Source: an uncultured Deefgea sp.
GTDB lineage: Bacteria > Pseudomonadota > Gammaproteobacteria > Burkholderiales > Chitinibacteraceae
DNA: 64,000 nt
NCBI RefSeq assembly: GCF_947072475.1
Contig: NZ_CAMTIA010000006.1
Coordinates: 1 to 64,000 of the forward strand
Reading direction: 5' to 3'
Shown one piece after another: positions 38,829 to 47,387 of the stretch. The notes beneath the pieces were generated by a model. It searched no databases and was not told where the DNA came from. It worked only from the letters and a program-made list of their open reading frames with translations. The first letter of the stretch is position 1, and each line of letters opens with the position of its first letter. Position numbers and translations under genes: made by a program.

Positions 38829-39185
38829 TTATTCAGCGGCCTTTTCACCGCCATACTCTTCAAAAGCGATCAAAGCTTCGGCCCCCGTCATCACGCTAGG
38901 GCCACCGCCCATATAAATCGCGACTTGCAGCATCTCCATAAATTCCGCACGCGTCACACCGAGCTTGACGCAAGCTTGAGCATGAAAACCCAAACAACCT
39001 TGGCAACGCGCCGCAATCGCAATACTCATCGCCATTAATTCTTTGTGTTTTTTACTTAAAGCGCCCTCAGTATGCGTCGCCTTTGCGGTCTGCATAAAGC
39101 CTTGCTGAGTTTCAGGAATCTCTTTGGCAAACTGGCGCAATTTACCACTAATGCTTTGCACTAAATCACGGTAATTTTCGGTCAT
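38829..39185 (-). CDS. AhpD-like / carboxymuconolactone decarboxylase family protein
   Basis: A 118-residue protein of the CMD/AhpD fold. The redox motif CQGCLGFH places Cys61, Cys64 and His68 as in alkylhydroperoxidase AhpD. This argues for a thiol peroxidase-like role rather than a decarboxylase. Strong gaugers of the family are MAMSIAIAARCQGC and MGGGPSVMTGAEAL. It has its own very AT-rich upstream region with an inverted repeat. Substrate unknown. Confidence 0.85.
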   Translation of the reverse strand: MTENYRDLVQSISGKLRQFAKEIPETQQGFMQTAKATHTEGALSKKHKELMAMSIAIAARCQGCLGFHAQACVKLGVTRAEFMEMLQVAIYMGGGPSVMTGAEALIAFEEYGGEKAAE

Positions 39186-39198
39186 CTCTACATCCTTT

Positions 39199-39237
39199 TA
39201 TAATGCAAATATATATAATATTATTATGTATTATATT
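39199..39237 (-). promoter_or_regulatory. AT-rich promoter/operator of the AhpD-like gene
   Basis: A 39-base stretch almost free of G and C, with the inverted repeat TATAAT (39214-39219)-N10-ATTATA (39230-39235), ending close to the start codon at 39185 (ribosome site aaaggatg between). It probably contains the -10 region and may be a regulator site; no regulator gene is adjacent. Confidence 0.45.
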
Positions 39238-39252
39238 CCAGGCAAAAGCAAA

Positions 39253-39272
39253 CAAGCCTCCGAAGAGGCCTG
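39253..39272 (-). terminator. Terminator after dcd with UUCG tetraloop
   Basis: On the minus strand an 8-bp stem (CAGGCCTC/GAGGCTTG, one G-U pair) is capped by TTCG, an extra-stable tetraloop, and followed by TTTGCTTTT. It lies about 32 bases after the dcd stop. Confidence 0.75.
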
Positions 39273-39303
39273 CTTAAAGAAGCAAAAGACGACTTAACTC
39301 AAA

Positions 39304-39879
39304 TTACGTTCTTGGCAACGTCACACCAACCTGCCCTTGATACTTACCTTGGCGATCACCATAGCTGGTTTCGCAGACATCATCGGCATCGGCTTCAAAG
39401 AACAGCACTTGCGCCACGCCTTCATTGGCGTAAATCTTGGCTGGCAATGGCGTGGTGTTAGAAAACTCTAAAGTCACGTAGCCTTCCCATTCCGGCTCAA
39501 ACGGCGTCACATTCACAATAATTCCGCAACGCGCATAGGTCGATTTACCCAAGCAAATGGTCAGTGCATTGCGTGGGATACGGAAATACTCCACGGTCCG
39601 CGCCAGCGCAAATGAGTTTGGCGGAATAATGCAATAGCCCTTGCCTGACACATCGACAAAACTGCCTTCATCAAAATTCTTTGGATCAACAATCGTCGAA
39701 TTGATATTGGTAAACACTTTAAACTCATCTGCACAGCGAATATCGTAGCCATAGCTTGAAGTGCCGTACGATACGATACGCTCGCCATTGACTTCTTTCA
39801 CCTGACCTGGAACAAACGGCTCGATCATGCCGTGTTCTTGTGCCATTTTGCGTATCCATTTATCCGACTTAATGCTCAT
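39304..39879 (-). CDS. dcd: dCTP deaminase
   Basis: A 191-residue trimeric enzyme that deaminates dCTP to dUTP for thymidylate synthesis. Conserved segments are the N-terminal [50 protein letters not shown] (substrate/catalytic region with Arg and Glu) and the C-terminal [11 protein letters not shown]. Length is near that of E. coli Dcd (193). Likely monocistronic with its own terminator. Confidence 0.95.
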   Translation of the reverse strand: MSIKSDKWIRKMAQEHGMIEPFVPGQVKEVNGERIVSYGTSSYGYDIRCADEFKVFTNINSTIVDPKNFDEGSFVDVSGKGYCIIPPNSFALARTVEYFRIPRNALTICLGKSTYARCGIIVNVTPFEPEWEGYVTLEFSNTTPLPAKIYANEGVAQVLFFEADADDVCETSYGDRQGKYQGQVGVTLPRT

Positions 39880-39908
39880 AGTGTGTACTCATTGTAATTG
39901 GTGCAGGT

Positions 39909-39943
39909 TTGTCACAGCCCTGTCATTCAGATGTGACCATTAT
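39909..39943 (+). promoter_or_regulatory. Candidate Pho box and -10 element
   Basis: TTGTCAC (39909-39915), 4 bases, then CTGTCAT (39920-39926) match the PhoB direct repeat (CTGTCAT-N4-CTGTCAT) in all but two positions and in exact spacing. CATTAT lies 11 bases after the second repeat, where the -10 of Pho promoters is found. Transcription would run rightwards toward the peroxiredoxin gene at 40115, leaving a leader of about 160 bases. No experimental support. Confidence 0.55.
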
Positions 39944-40114
39944 TAGCCATATTGTAACGTTATTAAGCGGCCTCGCTAAGGGCTTGTACTCAGCAATGCG
40001 ACTTAATTGCGCCACTTCGGCATTTTTTGTATTTTGCACTCACAAACCTTGCTCAAATACCTGAGATTGCCGACAATAAAGTAAGCATCATCCATCAACC
40101 CTGCGGAGTAATTC

Positions 40115-40576
40115 ATGAGTTTAAGCCCTTGCCCAACCCTCACACTAACGGGGACTGGCAATGTCGTATTTGATACTGCAAACCTAAGCAATCAGCGCTT
40201 CGTATTGTTTTTTTACCCCAAAGATAGCACCCCCGGCTGCACCACCGAAACCAGCGATTTTCGAGATTTATATCCGCAATTTTTAGCCGCCAATTGCGCT
40301 ATTTTTGGTCTAAGTCGTGACAGCCTAAAAAGCCACGAAAACTTCAAAGCCAAATTAGTCCTGCCTTTTGATCTTATTTCCGACCCCGATGAAATCGCTT
40401 GCGAGGCATTTGGCGTGATGAAACTCAAAAATATGTATGGCAAGCAAGTGCGTGGCATTGAACGCAGCACGTTTGTGATTCAAAACGGCATCATTATTCA
40501 AGAATGGCGCGGCGTTAAAGTCCCCAATCATGCCGCGCAAGTTTTGGCTGTTGTGCAAAGCCTGCCCACCCCGTAA
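40115..40576 (+). CDS. bcp: BCP/PrxQ-type peroxiredoxin
   Basis: A 153-residue thioredoxin-fold thiol peroxidase. The peroxidatic cysteine is Cys42 in STPGCTTETSDFRD. In E. coli BCP the resolving cysteine stands five residues on; here that position is Ser47, so the protein must work as a 1-Cys enzyme or use another Cys. The remaining segments FFYPKDSTPG, VFGLSRDS-like and RSTFVIQNG fit the family. Ribosome site tgcggag. A terminator follows, and a candidate Pho promoter precedes it. Confidence 0.88.
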   Translation: MSLSPCPTLTLTGTGNVVFDTANLSNQRFVLFFYPKDSTPGCTTETSDFRDLYPQFLAANCAIFGLSRDSLKSHENFKAKLVLPFDLISDPDEIACEAFGVMKLKNMYGKQVRGIERSTFVIQNGIIIQEWRGVKVPNHAAQVLAVVQSLPTP

Positions 40577-40583
40577 TACCAGC

Positions 40584-40607
40584 AGCGGCCTTATGGCCGC
40601 TTTTTTT
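40584..40607 (+). terminator. Terminator after bcp
   Basis: GCGGCC-TTAT-GGCCGC followed by TTTTTTT, 9 bases after the bcp stop. It separates bcp from phoH. Confidence 0.92.
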
Positions 40608-40679
40608 CAACCCACTTAACACGACTAAGCGCTCTAACACTCATCCTCAAACACAGTCTCACACGATCAGGAGTGCATC

Positions 40680-42089
40680 ATGGCCGCCCGTAAACGTAAA
40701 GCCCCCAGTGACAGCAAACTCTTTGTACTAGATACCAATGTGTTGATGCATGACCCCACCTCGATTTTCCGCTTTCAAGAACACGATGTATTTGTCCCAA
40801 TGATGACGCTTGAAGAACTCGACTCCAACAAAAAAGGCCTCACCGAAGTCGCGCGAAACGCCAGGCAAGCCAGTCGCTTTATGGAAGAGCTCGTCGCCGG
40901 CATGGAGCACAGTTTGCATGACGGTGTTTCACTGAGCGCCACCAGCAAAGAGCAGGCCACGGGTCGATTATTTTTACAAACCGAAGCCATTACCAGCGTT
41001 TTGCCAGCTCAATTACCCATGGGCAAAGCCGACAATCAAATTTTAGGCGTCGTGCACCATCTGCAGCAAATGTACCCCAATCGACAAGTCATCTTGGTGT
41101 CCAAAGACATCAATATGCGCATCAAAGCCCGTACCTTAGGACTGGCAACTGAAGACTACTTTAACGACAAAGTCCTCGAAGACACCGACCTACTCTACAA
41201 CGGCATGCGCGAAATAGATCAGCCGTTCTGGGAGCGCAACAGCAAAGATTTACAAAGCTGGCAAGAAGGCAATCGCAGCTATTGGAAAATCAAAGGCCCT
41301 GATGTGGTCGACCTGTATGTCAACCAGCTGCTATTTCAATCGGGCGAAACGCCGATGCAGGCGCGAGTGATTAGCATCGAAGGTAAAACCGCCGTACTCG
41401 AAAGCCTAAAAGATTATGGTCACAGCAAAAATGCCATTTGGGGCATTGCCGCGCGTAATCGAGAACAAAACTTTGCGTTAAACTTATTAATGAATCCGGA
41501 CATTGATTTTATATCTTTACTCGGACAAGCCGGCACCGGGAAAACCTTACTCACGCTGGCTGCAGGCTTAGCACAAACGCTTGAATCCAAAATCTACACC
41601 GAAATCATTATGACCCGCGTAACAGTCCCGGTCGGTGAAGACATTGGGTTTTTACCTGGCACCGAAGAAGAAAAGATGATGCCGTGGATGGGGGCGCTTG
41701 AGGACAATCTGGACGTACTTAACCAAACTGACGCCGAAGCGGGCGACTGGGGGCGCGCAGCAACCCGCGATTTAATTCGTTCGCGCATCAAAGTCAAATC
41801 ACTTAACTTTATGCGCGGCCGCACCTTCCTTAAAAAATTCCTTATCATCGACGAGGCACAAAATCTAACTTCAAAACAAATGAAGACCCTGATCACGCGC
41901 GCAGGGCCTGGCACCAAAGTGATTTGCCTTGGCAATATTAGCCAAATTGATACGCCCTACCTCACCGAAGGCTCGTCAGGCTTAACCTTTGTCGTTGATC
42001 GCTTTAAAGGCTGGGGCCACTCCGGGCATATTACCTTAACCCGAGGCGAACGCTCGCGCTTGGCCGACTATGCAGCCGAGATGCTCTAA
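40680..42089 (+). CDS. phoH: PIN-PhoH fusion ATPase/ribonuclease family protein
   Basis: A 469-residue protein. Residues about 12-150 form a PIN domain with acidic residues Asp18 (FVLDTNVLMH) and Asp142-Asp region (VSKDINMRIK); residues about 245-465 form the PhoH ATPase with Walker A GQAGTGKT (282-289) and Walker B FLIIDEAQN. PIN-PhoH proteins are described as RNA helicase/ribonucleases in other bacteria. Despite the name, Pho control is not shown here; I see no Pho box directly upstream. Strong ribosome site caggagtg. Confidence 0.9.
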   Translation: MAARKRKAPSDSKLFVLDTNVLMHDPTSIFRFQEHDVFVPMMTLEELDSNKKGLTEVARNARQASRFMEELVAGMEHSLHDGVSLSATSKEQATGRLFLQTEAITSVLPAQLPMGKADNQILGVVHHLQQMYPNRQVILVSKDINMRIKARTLGLATEDYFNDKVLEDTDLLYNGMREIDQPFWERNSKDLQSWQEGNRSYWKIKGPDVVDLYVNQLLFQSGETPMQARVISIEGKTAVLESLKDYGHSKNAIWGIAARNREQNFALNLLMNPDIDFISLLGQAGTGKTLLTLAAGLAQTLESKIYTEIIMTRVTVPVGEDIGFLPGTEEEKMMPWMGALEDNLDVLNQTDAEAGDWGRAATRDLIRSRIKVKSLNFMRGRTFLKKFLIIDEAQNLTSKQMKTLITRAGPGTKVICLGNISQIDTPYLTEGSSGLTFVVDRFKGWGHSGHITLTRGERSRLADYAAEML

Positions 42090-42113
42090 TTAGCTTGGTT
42101 TTCCCGCAATAAA

Positions 42114-42142
42114 AAGCCCCATCGCAATTTGCGGCGGGGCTT
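42114..42142. terminator. Terminator between phoH and leuB
   Basis: AAGCCCC/GGGGCTT stem with 15-base structured loop, flanked by AAAAA on one side and TTATTATT on the other, between convergent genes. It can serve both. Confidence 0.8.
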
Positions 42143-42168
42143 ATTATTAAGCGACAAATGATTACAAA

Positions 42169-43233
42169 TTACAAAGCAGCAACGACCGCATCACCCATTG
42201 CTGAGCAAGAAACACGAGTAGTGCCTACCTCAAAAATATCACCCGTACGCAAACCTTGCGCCAGCACCTTTTTCACTGCGTTTTCGACACGCTGGGCCGC
42301 CGCTTCATTGTTAAACGTATAACGCAGCATCATCGCCACCGACAAAATCGTCGCCAATGGATTAGCGATGTCTTTGCCAGCGATATCCGGCGCCGAGCCA
42401 TGGCTTGGCTCGTACAAGCCTTTATTGTTGGCATCGAGCGATGCGCTTGGCAACATCCCAATCGAGCCGGTTAACATCGAGGCTTCATCCGACAAAATAT
42501 CACCAAAAATATTGCCGGTAACGATCACGTCAAATTGCTTCGGTGCTTTAACCAATTGCATCGCCGCATTGTCAACCAACATATGGCTGAGTTCAACGTC
42601 GGGATATTCTTTGGCCATATCGCTGATGATTTCTTTCCAGAATTCAGTCGTTTCCAGCACATTGGCTTTATCCACTGAGCACAATTTTTTACCGCGTTTT
42701 TGCGCCGCTTGGAAAGCCACGTGGCCGATACGGCGAATTTCGCTTTCGGCGTACAGCATGGTGTTAAAGCCTTCGCGCTCACCGGCTTCATTCACACGAA
42801 TACCGCGTGGCTGACCGAAATAAATATCGCCGGTCAATTCACGCACAATCAAAATATCTAAGCCTGAAACGACTTCAGGCTTTAAAGTCGACGCATTGGC
42901 CAACTCTGGATACAAAATGGCTGGACGCAGATTGGCAAACAAACTCAGATCTTTACGAATTGCCAATAGACCACGCTCTGGGCGCAGCGGACGATCGAGT
43001 GTGTCGTATTGCGGGCCGCCCACCGCGCCAAGCAAAATCGCATCCGCTTCACGTGCCAATTTTTGCGTGAACTCTGGATAAGGTGAACCGTATTGATCAT
43101 AAGCGGCGCCACCAAGAGGCGCTTCTTGCAACTCTAAATCTAAGCCATCATTTTTTAACACAGTGAGTACTTTTTTAGCTTGCGCTACGATTTCAGGACC
43201 AATGCCATCGCCGGGTAGGATCAATACTTTCAT
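42169..43233 (-). CDS. leuB: 3-isopropylmalate dehydrogenase
   Basis: A 354-residue NAD+-dependent enzyme for the third leucine-specific step. Conserved: [14 protein letters not shown], the substrate arginines in [14 protein letters not shown], and [27 protein letters not shown]. Length is usual (350-360). In relatives leuB follows leuD; here nagB and two hairpins lie between, so leuB likely has its own promoter. Confidence 0.97.
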   Translation of the reverse strand: MKVLILPGDGIGPEIVAQAKKVLTVLKNDGLDLELQEAPLGGAAYDQYGSPYPEFTQKLAREADAILLGAVGGPQYDTLDRPLRPERGLLAIRKDLSLFANLRPAILYPELANASTLKPEVVSGLDILIVRELTGDIYFGQPRGIRVNEAGEREGFNTMLYAESEIRRIGHVAFQAAQKRGKKLCSVDKANVLETTEFWKEIISDMAKEYPDVELSHMLVDNAAMQLVKAPKQFDVIVTGNIFGDILSDEASMLTGSIGMLPSASLDANNKGLYEPSHGSAPDIAGKDIANPLATILSVAMMLRYTFNNEAAAQRVENAVKKVLAQGLRTGDIFEVGTTRVSCSAMGDAVVAAL

Positions 43234-43273
43234 GCTGTTCTCGCGGTATTTTGTTTTTAATTTTTAAACGTAG

Positions 43274-43299
43274 AAAAAGAGGGGCTAGCCCCTCTTTTT
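43274..43299 (-). terminator. Terminator after nagB
   Basis: Perfect palindromic hairpin AAAAAGAGGGGC-TA-GCCCCTCTTTTT. It lies 17 bases after nagB and before leuB, and should insulate leuB from nagB transcription. Confidence 0.9.
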
Positions 43300-43315
43300 A
43301 ATTCACTCGAAACAA

Positions 43316-44047
43316 TTAATACGATACTTTGTAGTTCACATCGCAATCGGTCATGACAATCACGCGTGGGTGCGTTTGCAACAATGACGCAGGCACTTGG
43401 GTGGTGATAGGGCCATTGAGCGTGCGATCTAAGATCTCAGCTTTTTCTTGGCCTTTAACGACCAACAAAATCACTTTCGCTTGCATAATCGAGCCCATAC
43501 CCATCGTTACTGCTTGAGTTGGTACTTCATCGATATGATTAAAGAAACGCTTATTAGCTTCACGCGTTTCTTCTTTTAATGTGACTTGATAAGTGCCACG
43601 TGACAATTGGCTATCTGGTTCATTAAAACCAATATGGCCATTACCGCCAATACCCAATAATTGCAGATCAACCGGGCCTTGCTCGAACATCATTTTGTCA
43701 TACAAACGACATTCAGCATCAATATCAGCCGCATTGCCATCAGGCACATGCGTATTTGCCACTTGAATATCAATGTGATCGAACAAATTACGTTGCATAA
43801 AATTGCGGTAGCTTTCTTGATGCGTTACTGGCAAGCCAACATACTCATCCAAGTTAAATGTTTTTGCTTGCGCAAAGCTCACTAACCCTGATTGATAGGT
43901 TTTAACGATTTCTTGATACAAACCCACTGGCGTTCCGCCTGTAGCCATACCCAATACTGCATTTGGCTTTGCACGCACCATGGCAATAATTAGATCTGCT
44001 GCTGCACGATCTAAATCGCTTTGATTTTTAAATTTATGCAAGATCAT
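43316..44047 (-). CDS. nagB: Glucosamine-6-phosphate deaminase
   Basis: A 243-residue enzyme that converts glucosamine-6-phosphate to fructose-6-phosphate plus ammonia, the last step of amino-sugar and chitin-derived GlcNAc use. Motifs: GMATGGTPVGLYQEI, FNLDEYVGL (catalytic Asp), GIGGNGHIGFNEP and the active-site His. It is the short form (as in Bacillus, about 242), lacking the C-terminal extension of E. coli NagB (266). The frame opens at 44107, but a GGAAAG ribosome site 7 bases before the ATG at 44047 sets the start. It has its own terminator, and nothing else of the nag pathway is near. Confidence 0.93.
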   Translation of the reverse strand: MILHKFKNQSDLDRAAADLIIAMVRAKPNAVLGMATGGTPVGLYQEIVKTYQSGLVSFAQAKTFNLDEYVGLPVTHQESYRNFMQRNLFDHIDIQVANTHVPDGNAADIDAECRLYDKMMFEQGPVDLQLLGIGGNGHIGFNEPDSQLSRGTYQVTLKEETREANKRFFNHIDEVPTQAVTMGMGSIMQAKVILLVVKGQEKAEILDRTLNGPITTQVPASLLQTHPRVIVMTDCDVNYKVSY

Positions 44048-44253
44048 TGATTTTCTTTCCAAAATTAATTTTGACTTTAAAAGGATACGATAAAATTCGA
44101 ATAACAATATTGATTCAGTCTAAATAAATACCGATCAACAAGCTCGAATTAAATATTGCATTTGCAACTGATGCATCATGATGCGGCTGGCCACTAGCCT
44201 GATCGACCTTACGATCGACACCACCATCAAAAATCCATTAGCCATACGTTGAC

Positions 44254-44275
44254 GCGCGCCATTTTATTGGCGCGC
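44254..44275 (-). other. GC-rich hairpin after leuD
   Basis: GCGCGCC-N8-GGCGCGC, 15 bases downstream of the leuD stop. No T-run follows on the minus strand, so it is at most a rho-dependent stop or mRNA-protecting end. The rest of the leuD-nagB gap (44048-44289) holds short palindromes (such as GCATCATGATGC) and AT-rich sequence probably containing the nagB promoter. Confidence 0.5.
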
Positions 44276-44289
44276 CACCGCGCAATACT

Positions 44290-44928
44290 TTATTTAACAA
44301 ACAGCCAAGGCTGCGCCGCTTCATGCTGGATTTCAAACGCTTTAATTTTGTCACTATGGGCCAAGGTCAGACCAATTTCGTCCAAACCATTGAGCAAACA
44401 ATGCTTACGATGCTCGGTCACGTCAAATGCAAACACCTCGCCACTGGGGGTCGTGATAGTTTGCTCAAGCAAATCAATTTTTAAGCGATAACCTTCAGTT
44501 TTGGCTTCAGTAAATAGTTGATCAATCACGGCCGCTGGCTGCACGATCGGCAACAAACCATTTTTAAAGCAATTATTAAAGAAAATATCGGCAAAACTGG
44601 GCGCAATCAGCGCACAAAAACCGAAATCTTCAATCGCCCATGGCGCATGCTCGCGCGATGAACCACAGCCAAAATTGTCGCGCGCCAAGAGCACTTGTGC
44701 ACCTTGGTTACGCGGCAAATTCAACTCAAACTCAGGATTGAGTTTACGCTGGCTGTTATCCATTCCCGGCTCGCCGTGGTCAAGATAACGCCATTCATCA
44801 AACAGATTAGGCCCAAAGCCTGAGCGTTTGATTGATTTCAAAAATTGCTTAGGGATGATCGCGTCGGTATCGACGTTAGCGCGATCCATCGCGCAGACCA
44901 AACCATCTAGTTTAGTAAATGGCTTCAT
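44290..44928 (-). CDS. leuD: 3-isopropylmalate dehydratase small subunit
   Basis: A 212-residue subunit that with LeuC isomerises 2- to 3-isopropylmalate. Motifs include the swivelling-domain signature [13 protein letters not shown] and [16 protein letters not shown]. Typical length for beta/gamma LeuD. The ATG overlaps the stop of the entericidin-like gene as ATGA, so the two are coupled. Confidence 0.97.
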   Translation of the reverse strand: MKPFTKLDGLVCAMDRANVDTDAIIPKQFLKSIKRSGFGPNLFDEWRYLDHGEPGMDNSQRKLNPEFELNLPRNQGAQVLLARDNFGCGSSREHAPWAIEDFGFCALIAPSFADIFFNNCFKNGLLPIVQPAAVIDQLFTEAKTEGYRLKIDLLEQTITTPSGEVFAFDVTEHRKHCLLNGLDEIGLTLAHSDKIKAFEIQHEAAQPWLFVK

Positions 44929-45047
44929 TTTGTTGCCGCCTTATCAATTTCATTACCGACTTTTTTCAAGTCTTTGCCAAAGCCCGACATCGTATTGCAT
45001 GCCGTTAACGTGAACAATACCAACAACAGGCTTGCGAATAGTTTCAT
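44925..45047 (-). CDS. Entericidin-like small lipoprotein between leuC and leuD
   Basis: A 40-residue protein: [17 protein letters not shown] signal with lipobox LTAC (Cys17 lipidated after cleavage), then [21 protein letters not shown], which is the entericidin A/B pattern (CNT-GFGKD---G--I--A). Entericidins are small cell-envelope lipoproteins; in E. coli A and B form an antidote/toxin pair, but here only one gene exists. A GGGGC ribosome-like site precedes the ATG. It lies 13 bases after leuC and overlaps leuD (ATGA). Confidence 0.85.
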   Translation of the reverse strand: MKLFASLLLVLFTLTACNTMSGFGKDLKKVGNEIDKAATK

Positions 45048-45060
45048 CACGCGCAGCCCC

Positions 45061-46473
45061 TTATTGCAAAGAGAAGGTGCGAATATCAACAAAATGGCCC
45101 GCAATCGCTGCCGCTGCCGCCATCTCAGGGCTCACCAAATGCGTACGCCCACCCTGCCCTTGACGACCTTCAAAATTGCGATTGGACGTAGAGGCACAGC
45201 GCTCGCCCGATTCCAAACGGTCGGCATTCATCGCGAGGCACATCGAACAGCCCGGCTCACGCCACTCAAAACCGGCGGCGATAAAGATTTTATCTAGCCC
45301 TTCAGCTTCGGCTTGCGCTTTGACTAAACCAGAACCTGGCACAATCAGCACCAGTTTGACGCTATCGGCTTTCTTTTTACCGGCAACAACACCCGCCGCA
45401 GCACGTAAATCTTCGATCCGGCTATTGGTACAGGAACCGATAAAGACTTTATCGATCATAATGTCAGTTAGTGGGGTATTCGCCGCCAAGCCCATATACT
45501 GCAAGGCGCGCGCGTAACTACCCTGCTTAGTGGCATCGGTTTGCGCCGCAGGATCAGGTACTTTGCCAGAGACGCCGAGCACTTGCTCAGGCGACGTGCC
45601 CCAAGTAATTTGCGGCTCAATATCGGCCGCTTGCAACACCACGGTCGCGTCAAATACCGCACCTTGGTCAGAAACGAGATTTTTCCAGTTTTCAACGGCC
45701 GCATCCCATTGCGCATCTGTCGGCGCAAAAGGACGACCCTTTAAGTAATCAAAGGTTTTTTGATCTGCGGCGACCATACCCGCACGTGCGCCGGCTTCAA
45801 TCGCCATATTGCACAGCGTCATACGACCTTCAATCGACAAGGCACGAATCGCTTCACCGCCAAACTCAATCGCAAAGCCCGTACCACCGGCAGTGCCAAT
45901 TTTGCCAATAATCGCCAAAGCAATGTCTTTGGCCGTTACACCACGGCCAACTTGGCCGTCAACACGCACCAACATAGCTTTGGATTTTTTAGCGACCAGC
46001 GTTTGCGTAGCGAGTACATGCTCAACTTCTGAGGTACCAATGCCGTGCGCTAACGCCGCAAATGCACCATGCGTCGACGTATGGCTGTCGCCACAAACCA
46101 CGGTCATACCCGGCAGGGTCGCGCCATTTTCTGGGCCAACGACGTGCACAATGCCTTGACGAAAATCTTTAAACGGGAAATAAGCTAAAGCGCCATATTT
46201 TTTGATATTGGCATCGAGCGTTTCGACTTGTAAGCGAGAAATGGGGTCTTGAATCCCCTTCTCCCATTCATTGGTCGGCGTATTGTGGTCCGCCGTCGCA
46301 ACGATGGATGAATTACGCCATGGCTGGCGATTGGCCAGTTTCAAGCCTTCAAAAGCTTGCGGGCTCGTCACTTCATGCACCAAATGACGGTCAATATAGA
46401 TTAAGCAAGTACCGTCGGCTTCTTCATGCACAACGTGGGACTGCCAAAGTTTGTCGTAGAGCGTTTGAGCCAT
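45061..46473 (-). CDS. leuC: 3-isopropylmalate dehydratase large subunit
   Basis: A 470-residue aconitase-family subunit carrying the 4Fe-4S cluster. Cluster cysteines are in [14 protein letters not shown] and the distal GCSMCLAMN; the N-terminal [18 protein letters not shown] and [13 protein letters not shown] are conserved. The frame extends to 46539, but [15 protein letters not shown] from the ATG at 46473 aligns with the E. coli start; an in-frame ATG three codons earlier is possible. First gene of the leuC-ecn-leuD cluster. Confidence 0.97.
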   Translation of the reverse strand: MAQTLYDKLWQSHVVHEEADGTCLIYIDRHLVHEVTSPQAFEGLKLANRQPWRNSSIVATADHNTPTNEWEKGIQDPISRLQVETLDANIKKYGALAYFPFKDFRQGIVHVVGPENGATLPGMTVVCGDSHTSTHGAFAALAHGIGTSEVEHVLATQTLVAKKSKAMLVRVDGQVGRGVTAKDIALAIIGKIGTAGGTGFAIEFGGEAIRALSIEGRMTLCNMAIEAGARAGMVAADQKTFDYLKGRPFAPTDAQWDAAVENWKNLVSDQGAVFDATVVLQAADIEPQITWGTSPEQVLGVSGKVPDPAAQTDATKQGSYARALQYMGLAANTPLTDIMIDKVFIGSCTNSRIEDLRAAAGVVAGKKKADSVKLVLIVPGSGLVKAQAEAEGLDKIFIAAGFEWREPGCSMCLAMNADRLESGERCASTSNRNFEGRQGQGGRTHLVSPEMAAAAAIAGHFVDIRTFSLQ

Positions 46474-47096
46474 AACAATCATCGCAAAAGAGACTATCGG
46501 GGAACTCCCGAAGTTAGCACAGAAGGCATATCGCGACAAGCCGCAATACCCTATTTACCCAACACTCAGCCTCGTTTGTGGTCAAGATAACGTCATTTTA
46601 AATCAACCCACCCATCAAAAAACGACAGGTTTAAGAAAGAATCCTTCAAGCAAGACCCATGAGCGTACATCCACATCCACCGCGCTTAAAGCAGCACCCA
46701 CCCGCATCGCAAACAGAATCGAGTCGCCGCGATGGCCACTCCAGCGAAGACCTAATTCACGCCTTAGCGTACGCAATAACAAAGCCAAGCCCAAATACCC
46801 AGCCTATTTCCTCATTCAATCATGCGATGACTTCGATTTATTTTCTCAAGAAAAAAGTGAACGCTATAGCGTATTGCTCGCCAGGGCATGTGAAATCAGC
46901 GTAAGCGCGCAATACATCGCGCATTGACTGAATTTTCCACCCGCCGCATGCGCTGAACCTGCTGCCTAACAAAAATAATCGTTTTGCGCGAGTAAATAAG
47001 ACACCATTAATCATATGGAATAGTGCCGTGTTTCTCACTTTGATGACTTATATGATGAAAGAAAATCTAATCATCATGCAATACAAAGGATTCAAC
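46474..47096. other. Intergenic region between leuC and HTH gene; no supported gene
   Basis: Divergent gap of about 620 bases. A frame at 46659-46904 (+) is open but its His/Pro/Ser-rich peptide has no resemblance I can name. A TCGGG-N-CCCGA mini-hairpin (about 46496-46512) is upstream of leuC. I see no leucine-codon-rich leader peptide for attenuation. A regulatory inverted repeat lies at its right end (separate entry). Confidence 0.55.
47052..47077 (+). promoter_or_regulatory. Inverted repeat before the HTH gene (candidate operator)
   Basis: ATGATGA (47052-47058) and TCATCAT (47071-47077), 12 bases apart, 20 bases before the ATG at 47097. This is a typical place for autoregulation by an HTH protein, or a hairpin around the ribosome site. 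It is unproven. Confidence 0.4.
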
Positions 47097-47387
47097 ATGA
47101 CCAAGAAATTCAGCCCGCGCGATATCCGTAAACAATTGGGCATGAACCAGCAAGACTTCTGGAGTCAAATTGGCGTAACGCAAAGTGGCGGTTCGCGCTA
47201 CGAAAGTGGCCGCAACATGCCCAAGCCCGTTGCCGAATTACTACGCGTGGTGCACATCGAAGGCATTGACCTAGCCAAACTACGCAAAGAAGAAATTCAA
47301 GTATTAGAACTTTTACGCAGCGAACGTCCTGAACTGATGAATGAGTTACTACAAAAAGCACAACAAAATGAAGTAGCAAGCCACTAA
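47097..47387 (+). CDS. Helix-turn-helix transcriptional regulator
   Basis: A 96-residue protein with an XRE-like HTH near the N-terminus: RDIRKQLGMNQQDFWSQIGVT-type first helices, SGGSRYESGR recognition helix and NMPKPVAELLRVVH. A C-terminal helix (LAKLRKEEIQVLELLRS) may dimerise. The frame is open from 47028, but the ATG at 47097 has an aaaggattcaac ribosome site and starts with a family-like sequence. Targets unknown; no toxin gene adjoins it, so it is not an obvious antitoxin. It ends tail to tail with the radical SAM gene. Confidence 0.8.
   Translation: MTKKFSPRDIRKQLGMNQQDFWSQIGVTQSGGSRYESGRNMPKPVAELLRVVHIEGIDLAKLRKEEIQVLELLRSERPELMNELLQKAQQNEVASH

Noticed and set aside
40680..42089. 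Toxin-antitoxin interpretation of the PIN-PhoH gene
   Set aside because: No antitoxin gene lies directly upstream; the length and two-domain layout are those of the chromosomal housekeeping form.
46659..46904. 81-residue frame between leuC and the HTH gene
   Set aside because: His/Pro/Ser-rich start, no domain or ribosome site; a second frame overlapping it also reads without stops, so openness is not informative.
47097..47387. Antitoxin reading of the HTH gene
   Set aside because: No toxin partner adjoins; the neighbour is convergent and of another kind.
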